A stretch of DNA of 64,000 nucleotides from Mycolicibacterium sp. J2 (GCF_026240945.1 NZ_JAPFPY010000027.1:1-64000); one strand, 5' to 3'. Positions 54,769 to 64,000 are shown, numbered from the stretch's first letter. A program made the numbers and translations. The notes: a model not told the origin generated them from the letters alone.

Positions 54769-57054
54769 GTGCATCGCGCGGTACACAACCTGGGGGTTCT
54801 CATCTCGCATCCCGACACCGGCAGCACCGACGGCCTCGTGGCCGTCGGGACACCGATCGACCTGGACAACTGTGCTCGTGAGCCGATCCACATCCCCGGC
54901 AGCGTGCAGCCGCGCGGGGTGCTGGCGGTGGTCCGCGAGCCCAGCTTCGAGATCCGTCAGGTCAGCGCCAATGTCGCCGACGTGCTCGGCAAACCGGTTT
55001 CGGAGGTCCTCGGCCACCACCTGGCCACGCTCATCGGCGCCGACCAGGCGGCCAAGATCCAACAGGCGGCCGCCGCGTTCGGCGACCTCCGCGAGCGCAA
55101 CCCGCTGGAGCTTGAGATCGAGGTCGCCGGCCGACGACGCGCATTCGATGCCTTGCTGCACCGCGAACGGGACGGGATTCTGCTCGTCGAGATCGAAATC
55201 GCTTACGGTGCAAGGCCGTTTTCCTTTCCGAACACGTATCAAGCGGTGCGCAACTCGGTCGAAGAACTCAATCGGACCCATTCGATCACCGAACTGTACG
55301 AAGCCACCGCCCGCGCGGTGCGTGACTTGACCGGCTTCGACCGGGTGATGGTGTACCGCTACGACCAGCACTACAACGGCGAGGTGGTCGCCGAATGCAA
55401 ACGCGACGACTTGAACTCGTTCCTCGGCCTGCACTATCCCGCCAGCGATATTCCCGCGCAAGCCAGGGCGATGTACGAGAAGAGCTGGCTGCGCCTGATC
55501 TCGGATGTGAGCTACACGCCTGCCCCGCTGGTCCCGGCGTTAGATCCCGACAGCGGCACCCCGGTCGATCTCACGCATGCCACGCTGCGCAGCGTCTCAC
55601 CGATTCACATCGAGTATCTGCAGAACATGGGCGTACAGGCATCGATGTCGATTTCGCTTCTGCGGCATGGCAAGTTGTGGGGTTTGATCGCTTGTCACCA
55701 TTACGCGGGCCCGCACCTGCCGCCCTACGGGGCTCGCGCCGCGGCGGAGTTCCTGGGGTCCACCCTCTCGCTGCGACTCGTCGATCGCTTCGACGAGGAC
55801 CAACTGCGTGAGCGGCTGACGGCGCAGTCGACGCTCACCCTGTTGACCAACGCATCGCGCAATGACGACGAGCCCGTGGCCGCCACCCTGCTCGGATCGC
55901 CGAGTCTGCTCGACTTGGTGCCCGCCGCCGGTGTCGCCATCCGCGTCGGCGGTAAATACCGCGTGCTCGGGACGGTTCCACCACCAGAGGTCGTGAGTGC
56001 GGTGGCCGCCTGGTCGCGTAGCGATGCCGAGGGAGTGGCCGCCACCGACTGCCTGTCCCGTGACCTTCCCGCGCTGGATCTGGATCCGACGGTAGCAGCC
56101 GGTGCACTGATCCTGAACCTGCCCGACGGTCAGCACGTCATCTGGTTCCGCCACGAAGCGGTGCGGTCGGTGGACTGGGGCGGGGACCCGCACAACAAGG
56201 CGATCGCCGTACGCCAGGGTGACGAGGTTCGGCTCAGCCCACGCAAATCGTTCGACCGCTGGCGCGAAGTCGTGGACAAGTGCAGCGAACCCTGGACCCC
56301 GATCCAGATCGAGTCCGCCGAGACGCTGCGCCACCACCTGGTGGAAGAGTTGTACCGGCGGACGCGCGGCGCGCTCCGTCTCGCCGAGATCATGCAGCGC
56401 AGCCTGCTTCCGGCGACCATCCCGACCATCGCGGGCTGGGAGCTGTCCGCCGATTATCGGCCGGCGGCCGGCGGCCGGGTGGGTGGCGATTGGTACGACG
56501 CGTTCCAGCTACCCGACGGGCGGTTGGTGGTGCTGGTCGGTGACGTCGCGGGGCACGGCCTGAGCGCGGCCGGCGCCATGGCGCAACTGCGAAACGCCTT
56601 GCGCTCCCAGCTGTTCGGCGGCGCGACCCCGGCCGAGGCATTGGACCGGCTCAATGCGTTCAGCGTGCACCTGATGCCGCGTGCCTTCGCCACGGCGGTC
56701 GTGGCCCGAATCGAACTCGATTCCGGCCGCGTAGAGGTAGCCTCCGCCGGACACCTGCTTCCTTTTCACACCGGTCCGGTGATCGGTCTCGCGCCCATCC
56801 AGCTGTCGCCGCCGATCGGTGTCCGCAACGCCGTCTACACGGCGAGCACCTTCACCATCGACCGCGGCCGGGGTCTGGTGATGTACTCCGACGGCCTCGT
56901 GGAGCGCCGTGGTGCGACCATCGACGACGGTGTGGACCGACTCGCCCGGACCCTGAGCGGTGCCACGGTGTACACGGCGTCGGGCATTTCGACCGCGGTG
57001 GCTCCGCACGAGACCGAGGACGACGTCACCGTCGTCACCGTGCACCGTCCATGA
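54769..57054 (+). CDS. Bacteriophytochrome fused to PP2C-type (SpoIIE) phosphatase
   Basis: 761 residues, GTG start. PAS domain with DNCAREPIHIPGSVQPRG: the Cys before EPIHIPG is the biliverdin attachment residue of bacteriophytochromes. GAF domain with PASDIP and CHHY, which line the chromophore pocket; PHY domain with the tongue motif SPRKSFDRW. Instead of a histidine kinase, the C-terminal 210 residues form a SpoIIE/PP2C phosphatase (GRVGGDWYDAF, GDVAGHGLSAA, SDGLVERRG, DDVTVVTV) with the Asp metal ligands. It should switch serine phosphatase activity with red/far-red light. No haem oxygenase is seen in the window. The divergent STAS protein is the probable partner. Confidence 0.88.
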   Translation: MHRAVHNLGVLISHPDTGSTDGLVAVGTPIDLDNCAREPIHIPGSVQPRGVLAVVREPSFEIRQVSANVADVLGKPVSEVLGHHLATLIGADQAAKIQQAAAAFGDLRERNPLELEIEVAGRRRAFDALLHRERDGILLVEIEIAYGARPFSFPNTYQAVRNSVEELNRTHSITELYEATARAVRDLTGFDRVMVYRYDQHYNGEVVAECKRDDLNSFLGLHYPASDIPAQARAMYEKSWLRLISDVSYTPAPLVPALDPDSGTPVDLTHATLRSVSPIHIEYLQNMGVQASMSISLLRHGKLWGLIACHHYAGPHLPPYGARAAAEFLGSTLSLRLVDRFDEDQLRERLTAQSTLTLLTNASRNDDEPVAATLLGSPSLLDLVPAAGVAIRVGGKYRVLGTVPPPEVVSAVAAWSRSDAEGVAATDCLSRDLPALDLDPTVAAGALILNLPDGQHVIWFRHEAVRSVDWGGDPHNKAIAVRQGDEVRLSPRKSFDRWREVVDKCSEPWTPIQIESAETLRHHLVEELYRRTRGALRLAEIMQRSLLPATIPTIAGWELSADYRPAAGGRVGGDWYDAFQLPDGRLVVLVGDVAGHGLSAAGAMAQLRNALRSQLFGGATPAEALDRLNAFSVHLMPRAFATAVVARIELDSGRVEVASAGHLLPFHTGPVIGLAPIQLSPPIGVRNAVYTASTFTIDRGRGLVMYSDGLVERRGATIDDGVDRLARTLSGATVYTASGISTAVAPHETEDDVTVVTVHRP

Positions 57055-57074
57055 CCCCGGCGCCACTGCGCGAG

Positions 57075-57087
57075 TATGTTGACGTCC
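57075..57087 (+). promoter_or_regulatory. -10 element for leaderless start of 57088 gene
   Basis: TATGTT (57075-57080), seven bases, then the ATG at 57088. The overlapping ATG at 57076 is inside the box and so unlikely as a start. Confidence 0.5.
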
Positions 57088-57381
57088 ATGGCCGTGACCG
57101 TGATCCTCGAATTGCAGTTCAAGCCCGAGTCCGTGGCGACCGCGCGGGAAGTTTTCGGCCGCGCGCTCAAGGACACCCGGGCCTTCCCCGGCAACATCCG
57201 CACCGATGTGCTGGTCGACGAGGCCGACGAAGGCCATTGGGTGATCTACGAACTGTGGGAATCGGTGGAAGCCGACGAGGCCTACCGTGCGTTCCGCGCC
57301 GGCGAAGGCAAGCTGACCGAGGTGCCCGCCCTGGTGGCCGCGCCACCGGTCAAGACCCGGTACGTCACCAGCGACGTCTGA
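57088..57381 (+). CDS. Antibiotic biosynthesis monooxygenase-domain protein (ABM fold)
   Basis: 97 residues, one ferredoxin-like alpha+beta domain: MAVTVILELQFKPESV at the start and a central EGHWVIYELWESVEADEAYRAF stretch, typical of ABM/YgiN proteins. Such proteins act as cofactor-free monooxygenases or small ligand-binding dimers; the substrate is unknown. Lies 33 bases after the phytochrome gene but has its own -10 box. Confidence 0.8.
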   Translation: MAVTVILELQFKPESVATAREVFGRALKDTRAFPGNIRTDVLVDEADEGHWVIYELWESVEADEAYRAFRAGEGKLTEVPALVAAPPVKTRYVTSDV

Positions 57382-57522
57382 GCAGTCGCGCCGTAACACC
57401 AAGCGCTGCAACCCTGGGCCGTCCCGGACAGCCGACCGCTTACCGACTGCGGGGCCGATTGAACCAACCGGCGCCGCGCACCGTGTCCCCTACATCCACG
57501 CCACACAGTAGGGGGCAGACCC

Positions 57523-58734
57523 ATGCAGCGATCGATCAACCTGCGCACCGATTTCGCGATGGCCGGGATGGCCGCCGTCACCGCCGCCGCGGTGGTGGCC
57601 GCACCGCTCACCCCGGTCACGGTGGCGTCCGTACCACCGACGGTGATGCGCGAGGTCCGACTCGCCGCCGCCGTGCCGCCCGGTGGGCTGATCACCAGTT
57701 TCCTGCACAACCAGACGGTCTACTGCTCGATCATCTGCCCATTGATCGCGCAGACCGGTGTGACGGCGGTGACCACCGCCCTACAGGCACCGGGGACCTT
57801 CCTGGCCGCGCTGTCGGCCGGTGATGTGCTCAAGGCGATAGGGGCGGCGGCCGCATCCGTGACCGGGCCGACCGAGGCTGCGGCGCAGAAGGCCATCGAC
57901 GCCGACGCCGCCATCCCGGCGCAGCGCGCGCTCAACGCCTTCGAGGTCGGTGTCGTGGGTTTGTTGAACGTGTTGCCCGCGATTCAAGATGGCCTGCCCG
58001 GGATCGCCACGGCGCTTCAGAAGGCCCGGCAGGACACGTTCGACGCCCTCAATCTCCCGTTCGTCCCCAACCCCACCCCGACGGTGATGCCACGCGGGGT
58101 GTTCCAGGTCGCGGTGGTCGGCGCCATCAATGTGGTCGCGGCCGTGATCTTCCCGGCCTTCAATGACGTCCTGGCCGGCATCTTCCAGGTGCCCGATGCG
58201 GTGGCCAAGGAACTCGCGGCCTCCGGTAACCCGGTCCGAGCGCTGGCCGCGGGGATCAGGACGGCGGCCGGGTTGGCGGCGGCGGCAGGCAAGGTGGTCG
58301 CCCAGGCCGTGACGACCGCGGTCGACGACGTCCGGGCTGCGGCGGCCGGGCAGCCGGCCAGCACCAGCCGGGCGCTACCGAAGACCGATTCCGGCACGAC
58401 AGCCGCCATGACTTCCGCGACGACTTCGAAGGCCTTGACCGCACCGACGCCGAAGACCGTGGCGATCACGGCACCCAAGGCGGTCACCGCCTCCGCCTCA
58501 CAACGCGACGACGCGCCCACCACCAAAACCGCCACCACCAAGCCCGACACCGACAAGCCCGACACCACTGCTACGTCCGCGAACATCAAGACCGCACAAC
58601 CCAATCCGGTGCGTGACGCCGCGTCGAACCTGCGCAACGCCGTGCACAACCTGGTCAAGAAGTTCACGCCGAAGCCGCCGCACCAGGACGGCGCCGCCAA
58701 GGAAAGCCACGGCACCGGCGCACACGGCAAGTGA
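57523..58734 (+). CDS. Secreted Ala-rich protein of unknown function
   Basis: 403 residues. An N-terminal region that can serve as signal peptide (MAGMAAVTAAAVVAAPLTPVT) is followed by an Ala/Val-rich helical central part with two Cys (YCSIICPLI), then about 130 residues of Thr/Lys/Pro/Ala-rich, probably disordered sequence. It ends in a Lys/His-rich segment. Mycobacteria have many such exported proteins, often cell-wall associated. No domain recognised. Convergent with the YihY gene, six bases apart. Confidence 0.65.
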   Translation: MQRSINLRTDFAMAGMAAVTAAAVVAAPLTPVTVASVPPTVMREVRLAAAVPPGGLITSFLHNQTVYCSIICPLIAQTGVTAVTTALQAPGTFLAALSAGDVLKAIGAAAASVTGPTEAAAQKAIDADAAIPAQRALNAFEVGVVGLLNVLPAIQDGLPGIATALQKARQDTFDALNLPFVPNPTPTVMPRGVFQVAVVGAINVVAAVIFPAFNDVLAGIFQVPDAVAKELAASGNPVRALAAGIRTAAGLAAAAGKVVAQAVTTAVDDVRAAAAGQPASTSRALPKTDSGTTAAMTSATTSKALTAPTPKTVAITAPKAVTASASQRDDAPTTKTATTKPDTDKPDTTATSANIKTAQPNPVRDAASNLRNAVHNLVKKFTPKPPHQDGAAKESHGTGAHGK

Positions 58735-58740
58735 TCGGCC

Positions 58741-59631
58741 TCAGGGTGCGGCGGCGGGTTCCTCGGTCTCGGATGCGACGACCGTCTCAGACGGGGCGTT
58801 GCGCTCCCACAGCACCGCACCGACGCACGCCGTCACCACCCAACCGGTGCCGATCACCCCGCACCAGGTGAGTAGTGCCATCGCCACCCCGATCGGGCCG
58901 AACTCGTCCCAGCCGGCAAGCAAGGGCGGGAAGAACATTCGTGCCGCCAGCGGCACGACCGTGCCGTCGATCAGCACACCGGCCAGACCGGCCAGGATCA
59001 GATACTTGCGGCCGCGGCCGCCGTCGCGCACCAGTAGCGCGGGGGTGGCGGTCCAGAAGATCCACACCGGCACGAGTGAGGCGAGGAACCGCAGCGTGCG
59101 CAAGCCCATGTGATGGTGACCTCCGAAGGCGATCCGCTCCCGGATGACGATCACCGCCAGATACAGCGCGAACCACACGACGCCGCGGCCCAACTTGGCC
59201 AACCACCCCAACTGCTCACGGCGCCAAGCCTTCGCGAAGATGCCGGCGATGGTCATCGACATCGGGATGCCCCACACCAGGAAGCCCGCGACACCGAGAA
59301 ACGTCCAACTGGACCGCAACCCCGAGGCGCGGCCGAACACGGCCCGCACATGCTCGGTCATCGGGGACACCAGCCCGAGCTGGCGGCTGACGACGGTGCC
59401 CGGACTGGCGTTGTCGGCGAACCCCGTCAGATAACTGAAGCCCAGGATCATCAACGGGATGACGGTGGTGAACAACTGGACCGATACCACCGCCCCGAGC
59501 GTGCCACCGTCGATCTCGGTGAACCGGGCGACGACGGCGGCCACGAGACGTAGTTGGCGCCGCTCAGCCAGGCGCCGGTAGCGCTCCTCGAGCCGACGCC
59601 GCATGTCCACCGGATCGGCGTGCGTGCTCAT
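58741..59631 (-). CDS. YihY/BrkB-family membrane protein
   Basis: 296 residues from the ATG at 59631; the open frame goes further but without family sequence. Six predicted membrane segments in the YihY pattern, with an early FTEIDGGTLGAVVSVQLFTTVIPLM and a later FGPIGVAMALLTW. The exact function of this family is unknown; it is not the tRNA-processing BN (RNase BN) enzyme once assigned to it. Convergent with the secreted protein, divergent from the peptide transporter. Confidence 0.82.
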   Translation of the reverse strand: MSTHADPVDMRRRLEERYRRLAERRQLRLVAAVVARFTEIDGGTLGAVVSVQLFTTVIPLMILGFSYLTGFADNASPGTVVSRQLGLVSPMTEHVRAVFGRASGLRSSWTFLGVAGFLVWGIPMSMTIAGIFAKAWRREQLGWLAKLGRGVVWFALYLAVIVIRERIAFGGHHHMGLRTLRFLASLVPVWIFWTATPALLVRDGGRGRKYLILAGLAGVLIDGTVVPLAARMFFPPLLAGWDEFGPIGVAMALLTWCGVIGTGWVVTACVGAVLWERNAPSETVVASETEEPAAAP

Positions 59632-59815
59632 CCCCTGCAGATTAGTGCCGCCCGCACCGGAGTCACCGGCCGCACAGCATCTTCCCACCTGGTTCACAGC
59701 ACCGTGATCTGGCCGAACCGATCGCCAGGTGTAACCGCGCGGCGATGCGGGTACAGCCCAGTGTCCCGTCTGCCGCGGCCCGCTTGGGCCGCGGCCCTGC
59801 CGGAAAGTGATGGAT

Positions 59816-61339
59816 ATGCGCCTGGTTGCGGCCATGCTCGCCGCCGTGATCGTCCTGGCTTCCACGGCCTGCTCACCGGGCGAACGCGTCGACCTGGGGT
59901 CGGATGCAGGCAATCTGATCGCCGCCATCGCCGGTGAACCCGACCAACTCGACCCGCAGAAGACCAGCGCGTATTTCTCCTTCGAGGTGCTGGAAAACGT
60001 GTTCGACACCCTGGTGGAGCCGGGCGACGACCTCACCATGCGCCCTGCGCTGGCGCAATCCTGGGAGACGTCCCCCGATCAACTGGTGTGGACGTTCCGG
60101 CTACGCCGCGGCGTCACCTTCCATGACGGCAGCCCGTTGACCGCCGCCGACGTCGTGTACTCCTACCGGCGCATCATCGACGAAAAACTGGCCAACGCCG
60201 ACAAACTCAGCGCCGTCACCGATATCAGCGCCCCCGACGAGCACACCGTGCGGATCGCCGTGGCACATCCGACGCCCAACCTGCTCACCAATCTCGGCGG
60301 CTTCAAAGGTATGGCGATCGTGCAGCGCCGCAACGTCGAAGACGGTCAGATCGCCACTCACCCGATCGGTACGGGTCCCTTCGCCTTCGTCGCCCGCAAG
60401 AGTGGCGATTCGATCACGCTGCGCGCCAATCCCCGGTATTGGGCCGGCGCCCCGAAGATCCCCGGGGTGACGTTCCGGTTCATCAGCGAATCGTCGACGG
60501 CCCTGTCGGCGTTGCAGGCCGGTGAAATCGACTGGACCGATGCGGTCCCCGCCCAGCGCGTCGCCCAGCTACGCAACGACGACTCCCTGCACCTTGCGGT
60601 GATACCGAGCAACGACTATTGGTATCTCGCCCTCAACCAGGCCCGCGCGCCGTGGAACGATGTGCGGGTACGCCAGGCGGTCGCCTACGCCATCGACCGG
60701 CCCTCGATCGTCCAAGCCACCAGTTACGGCACGGCGCAGGCCAATCAGCTGGCCATCCCAGAGGGAAATCCGTGGTTCGTGCCGTACGACCGCTACCACC
60801 GCGATATCGCGAAAGCACGCGAGCTGTTGCAGCAGGCCGGTGCCGCGCCGAAAACCATGGACATGCTGGTCACCAGTGAGTACCCGCAGACCGTCACCGC
60901 CGCCCAGGTGATCGCCGACAACCTTGCGCCGCTGGGCATCACCGCCAACATCCGCACTGTGGATTTCGCCACCTGGCTCGACGAACAGAACAGCGGACAC
61001 TTCGACATGCTGATGATGGGATGGCTGGGAAACATCGACCCTGACGACTTCTACTACGCGCAGCATCACAGCGGTGGCGCCAGCAACGCCCAGAAATTCT
61101 CCGATCCGCGCGTCGACGCACTGCTCGACGCCGGCCGCACGCAGACCGATCAGCGGGCACGCAAGGACGACTACGCACGCGCTGCCACCCTGATCGCCGA
61201 CGAGGTGAGCTATATCTACCTGTACAACCCTGCGGTCATCCAGGCCTGGTCACCCACCCTCGGCGGATACGAGGCGCGCCGCGACAAGGCGATCCGGTTC
61301 CGCGACGCCGTATTACAGACCGGCGGTGAGAATCGGTGA
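59816..61339 (+). CDS. dppA: Peptide ABC transporter substrate-binding lipoprotein (family 5)
   Basis: 507 residues from the ATG at 59816 (GGAAAG eight bases upstream); GTG 59807 and ATG 59810 are alternatives. A signal peptide with a lipobox-like STAC anchors it at the membrane surface. SBP family 5 marks: EPDQLDPQKTSAYFSFEVLENVFDTL, WTFRLRRGVTFHDGSPLTAADVVYSY, GTGPF, VRQAVAYAIDR. Binds di/oligopeptides or similar substrates. First gene of an overlapping dppABCD-like operon. Confidence 0.9.
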   Translation: MRLVAAMLAAVIVLASTACSPGERVDLGSDAGNLIAAIAGEPDQLDPQKTSAYFSFEVLENVFDTLVEPGDDLTMRPALAQSWETSPDQLVWTFRLRRGVTFHDGSPLTAADVVYSYRRIIDEKLANADKLSAVTDISAPDEHTVRIAVAHPTPNLLTNLGGFKGMAIVQRRNVEDGQIATHPIGTGPFAFVARKSGDSITLRANPRYWAGAPKIPGVTFRFISESSTALSALQAGEIDWTDAVPAQRVAQLRNDDSLHLAVIPSNDYWYLALNQARAPWNDVRVRQAVAYAIDRPSIVQATSYGTAQANQLAIPEGNPWFVPYDRYHRDIAKARELLQQAGAAPKTMDMLVTSEYPQTVTAAQVIADNLAPLGITANIRTVDFATWLDEQNSGHFDMLMMGWLGNIDPDDFYYAQHHSGGASNAQKFSDPRVDALLDAGRTQTDQRARKDDYARAATLIADEVSYIYLYNPAVIQAWSPTLGGYEARRDKAIRFRDAVLQTGGENR

Positions 61340-62286
61340 CGGTACTCAAATTCCTGGCCCGCAGGCTGGCCTACTCGCTGGTGGTGCTGGTCGGTGTGCT
61401 GATCGTGGTGTTCGCGTTGGTGCACCTGGTGCCCGGAGACCCGGTTCGGATCGCGCTCGGCACCCGTTACACCCCGGAGGCCTACCACGCGCTGCGCGAA
61501 GCCAGCGGTTTGGATCGTCCTCTGCTCGCCCAATTCGCCAGTTACCTCGGCCATGCCGCCACCGGTAATCTCGGCGTCAGCTTCCGCAACGGCGATCCGG
61601 TGACGCAGGTGCTGCTGGAGCGGCTGCCTGCCACGGTGTCCTTGGCCGTCGTCGGAATCGTGCTGGCCCTGGTGATCGCGCCGCCCGCCGGCATCTACGC
61701 GGCGTTGCGGGAAGGCCGGCTCAGTGACGCGATTGTCCGCGCCACAAGCCAATTCGGTGTCTCGGTGCCCGACTTCTGGTTGGGCATCCTGCTCATCTCG
61801 CTGTTCTCGTCGGTGCTGGGCTGGTTGCCGACGTCGGGATACCGACCGTTGTTCGACGACCCGGTCGGGTGGTTGCGTCACGTCATCCTGCCGGGGCTCA
61901 CCGTCGGGGTGGTGGCGGCGGCGATCCTGACGCGTTACGTCCGGTCGGCGGTGCTGGAGGTGGCGGCGATGGGTTATGTGCGCACGGCGCGCTCGAAAGG
62001 CCTGCCGCCACGGGTGGTCACGCTGCGTCACACCGTCCGCAATGCGCTGGTGCCCATCCTCACCATCACCGGTATCCAGTTGGCCACCATCCTAGGCGGG
62101 GTCATCGTCGTGGAGGTGGTGTTCTCCTGGCCGGGGTTGGGCCGGCTGGTGTACAACTCGGTGGCGGCCCGCGACTACCCCGTCATCCAGGGCGCCGTCT
62201 TGCTGATCGCGGTGTTGTTCCTGGCGGTCAATCTTCTGGTCGACCTGCTCTACGCGATCGCCGACCCGCGAATCAGGCTGTCGTGA
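61336..62286 (+). CDS. dppB: Peptide ABC transporter permease (DppB type)
   Basis: 316 residues, GTG start overlapping the dppA stop (GTGA). Six membrane segments. Early FALVHLVPGDPVRIALG is the usual DppB start, and the EAA loop is GYVRTARSKGLPPRVVTLRH. Works with DppC as transmembrane half. Confidence 0.92.
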   Translation: MTVLKFLARRLAYSLVVLVGVLIVVFALVHLVPGDPVRIALGTRYTPEAYHALREASGLDRPLLAQFASYLGHAATGNLGVSFRNGDPVTQVLLERLPATVSLAVVGIVLALVIAPPAGIYAALREGRLSDAIVRATSQFGVSVPDFWLGILLISLFSSVLGWLPTSGYRPLFDDPVGWLRHVILPGLTVGVVAAAILTRYVRSAVLEVAAMGYVRTARSKGLPPRVVTLRHTVRNALVPILTITGIQLATILGGVIVVEVVFSWPGLGRLVYNSVAARDYPVIQGAVLLIAVLFLAVNLLVDLLYAIADPRIRLS

Positions 62287-63149
62287 GCGACCAACGGGTC
62301 AAGGCCTGGCGGTTGTTGGCCGCCAACCCGCTCACGGTGCTCAGCGCCGCGGTGCTGGCCGGCGTCGTCGTGATCGCCCTGACGGCTGCGTGGATCGCCC
62401 CCTACGGCGTCAACGATGTGGACGTCCCCCAGGCGCTGCGGCCACCCAGCGGTGCGCACTGGTTGGGCACCGACGAACTGGGCCGGGATGTGTTGTCCCG
62501 GATACTGGTTGCGGTCCAGGCCTCGATGAAGGTGGCGGTGGTCAGCGTGGCCTTCGCCGCCGTCGTCGGGGTGACGTTGGGGGTGCTGGCGGGGTATCGC
62601 GGCGGTTGGCTGGACACCGTGGTGATGCGGGTGGTCGACGTGTTGTTCGCGTTCCCGGTGTTGCTCTTGGCGCTGGCCATCGTGGCCATCCTCGGGCCGG
62701 GCTTGGGCACAACGATTTTGGCGATCGGGGTGGTGTATACGCCGATTTTCGCGCGGGTGGCGCGGGCCAGCACGCTGTCGGTACGGGTGGAACCGTATGT
62801 CGCCGTCTCGCGCACCATGGGCACCGGTTCGGGTTACATCCTGGTCCGACACATCCTGCCGAACATCACCGGTCCGCTCATCGTGCAGACATCGCTGTCC
62901 TTGGCATTCGCGATTCTGTCGGAGGCGGCGCTGTCCTTCCTCGGGCTCGGGCTGCAGCCGCCGCAACCGTCACTGGGCCGGATGATCTTCGACGCCCAGG
63001 GTTTCGTGACACTGGCGTGGTGGATGGCGGTGTTCCCGGGCGCAGCCATCTTCGTGATCGTGTTGGCGTTCAACCTGTTCGGCGACGGCCTGCGTGACGT
63101 GCTGGACCCCAAGCAGCGCACCATGATCGAGGCCAGGAGGCGCCGATGA
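62283..63149 (+). CDS. dppC: Peptide ABC transporter permease (DppC type)
   Basis: 288 residues from the GTG at 62283 that overlaps the dppB stop; longer frames run antisense-like through dppB. DppC features: HWLGTDELGRDVLSRIL and FLGLGLQPPQPSLGRMI, with the EAA loop region around YVAVSRTMGTGSGYILVRHILPN. Second membrane half of the transporter. Confidence 0.92.
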   Translation: MSDQRVKAWRLLAANPLTVLSAAVLAGVVVIALTAAWIAPYGVNDVDVPQALRPPSGAHWLGTDELGRDVLSRILVAVQASMKVAVVSVAFAAVVGVTLGVLAGYRGGWLDTVVMRVVDVLFAFPVLLLALAIVAILGPGLGTTILAIGVVYTPIFARVARASTLSVRVEPYVAVSRTMGTGSGYILVRHILPNITGPLIVQTSLSLAFAILSEAALSFLGLGLQPPQPSLGRMIFDAQGFVTLAWWMAVFPGAAIFVIVLAFNLFGDGLRDVLDPKQRTMIEARRRR

Positions 63150-64000
63150 CCGATCCAGTGCTGGCCGTCGAGAACCTGGCCGTCCGAATCGGCCGCCGGG
63201 AGATCGTGCGTCAGGTGTCCTTCGAGGTGGCGCGCGAGCAGACCCTCGGCATCGTCGGCGAGTCCGGCTCCGGCAAATCGATGACCGTACTGGCGGCCAC
63301 CGGACTGCTCGACGCCCCGGGCGCCGTGATCAGCGGCTCCAGCATGCTTGCGGGGCAACAGGAACTGGTCGGAGCGTCGGCCCGGACGCTGCGCCACGTG
63401 CATGGCGGCCGCATCGGTTTCGTCTTCCAAGACCCAGGAACGTCACTGAATCCCTTGCTCACCGTGGAGCGCCAGATCACCGAGACATTGGAGACCCACA
63501 AACGTCGCACCCGTCGGGAAGCCCGGGCGCGGGCGCTGGAGCTGCTCGAGGCGGTCGGCCTGCCCGAACCGCAGAACCGGTTGCGCAGCTACCCGCACCA
63601 GCTATCCGGTGGGCAACGCCAGCGCGTGATGGTCGCGATCGCGCTGGCCTGCGATCCGGAACTGCTGGTCGCCGACGAGCCCACCACCGCACTCGATGTC
63701 ACGACACAGGCGCAGATCATCGCGTTGGTCCGGGATCTGCAGCGGGACTTCGGCACCGCGGTGGTATGGATCAGCCACGACCTCGGCGTCATCGGTGAGG
63801 TCGCGGACACGGTCACGGTGCTGCGCGATGGCGCGGTGGTCGAGCGGGCGAGCGTCGAGGGCATCTTCACTGATCCGCGGCAGCCCTACACTCGCGAATT
63901 ACTCAGCGCCCGACCGGTGTTGGGGTCCGGCGGCCCGCCACCGGCACCCGCCGACGCGGAGGTGCTGTTGGACGTCGCGGGCCTTGACGTCCGGTTCCCG
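63146..64000 (+). CDS. dppD: Peptide ABC transporter ATPase (DppD type), runs off the window
   Basis: At least 285 codons without a stop, beginning at the ATG that overlaps the dppC stop. ABC ATPase: Walker A GESGSGKS, Q-loop FQDPGTSLNP, signature LSGGQRQRV, Walker B LLVADEPTTALD and ISHDLGV, then the DPRQPYTREL tail typical of DppD/OppD. The final visible residues (LLDVAGLDVRFP) look like the start of a second ABC domain, so the protein is probably a fused DppD-DppF as in M. tuberculosis. The 3' end is outside the window. Confidence 0.9.
   Translation, partial: MTDPVLAVENLAVRIGRREIVRQVSFEVAREQTLGIVGESGSGKSMTVLAATGLLDAPGAVISGSSMLAGQQELVGASARTLRHVHGGRIGFVFQDPGTSLNPLLTVERQITETLETHKRRTRREARARALELLEAVGLPEPQNRLRSYPHQLSGGQRQRVMVAIALACDPELLVADEPTTALDVTTQAQIIALVRDLQRDFGTAVVWISHDLGVIGEVADTVTVLRDGAVVERASVEGIFTDPRQPYTRELLSARPVLGSGGPPPAPADAEVLLDVAGLDVRFP

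Overview
The window is high-GC DNA from a mycobacterium, most likely a fast-growing Mycolicibacterium. Evidence is an MmpS/MmpL pair, a PknB-type PASTA kinase, a 180-kDa-class NAD-glutamate dehydrogenase, truncated haemoglobin O, a WS/DGAT acyltransferase, a cutinase, and many TANNNT-N7-ATG leaderless starts. Gene order matches, from memory, the M. tuberculosis segment Rv2464c-Rv2484c: nei1, rpiB, Rv2466c-like, pepN, Rv2468c-like, ctaJ, Rv2469c-like, glbO, aglA, Rv2474c-like, Rv2475c-like, gdh, ettA, ssb paralogue, plsB2, plsC, Rv2484c-like. Accessory blocks are inserted between these backbone genes.

Layout. 1-1641: truncated metal-dependent hydrolase and a ferredoxin-type reductase that has lost one Fe-S ligand. 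1653-1925: tRNA-Pro and tRNA-Gly. 2200-9061: alkB, secreted glycoside hydrolase, two tandem paralogous membrane proteins, cation/proton antiporter. 9106-10392: nei1, rpiB. 10411-14707: TetR/aldo-keto reductase pair with twin operators, then a permease-deaminase-2OG-oxygenase operon. 14829-22081: backbone run, with a small HNH nuclease gene between two inverted palindromic repeats at 18123-18625. 22082-24800: an IS481-family element interrupted by an IS30-family element. 24808-33073: backbone run. 33245-45845: accessory block (allophanate hydrolase, acyl-CoA dehydrogenase with TetR, MarR-mmpS-mmpL, PASTA kinase, small secreted protein, CopD-CtaG fusion). 45869-51188: lipid operon WS/DGAT-plsC-plsB2. 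51316-64000: PD-(D/E)XK endonuclease beside tRNA-Arg, cutinase, zinc-ribbon SDR, STAS protein divergent from a bacteriophytochrome-phosphatase, small monooxygenase, secreted protein, YihY protein, and a peptide ABC transporter running off the right edge.

How genes work together. Several sets are translationally coupled by ATGA/GTGA overlaps: permease-deaminase-oxygenase (nucleobase uptake and conversion), mmpS-mmpL (export), WS/DGAT-plsC-plsB2 (acylglycerol synthesis), Rv2474c-like/thioesterase, and dppABCD-like. The phytochrome-phosphatase and the STAS protein look like a light-controlled partner-switching pair.

Most unusual items: the HNH gene framed by 65-bp inverted palindromic repeats, the phytochrome-PP2C/STAS pair, the zinc-ribbon SDR without its catalytic tyrosine, the endonuclease beside tRNA-Arg, and the nested insertion elements whose original reading frame can be rebuilt exactly.
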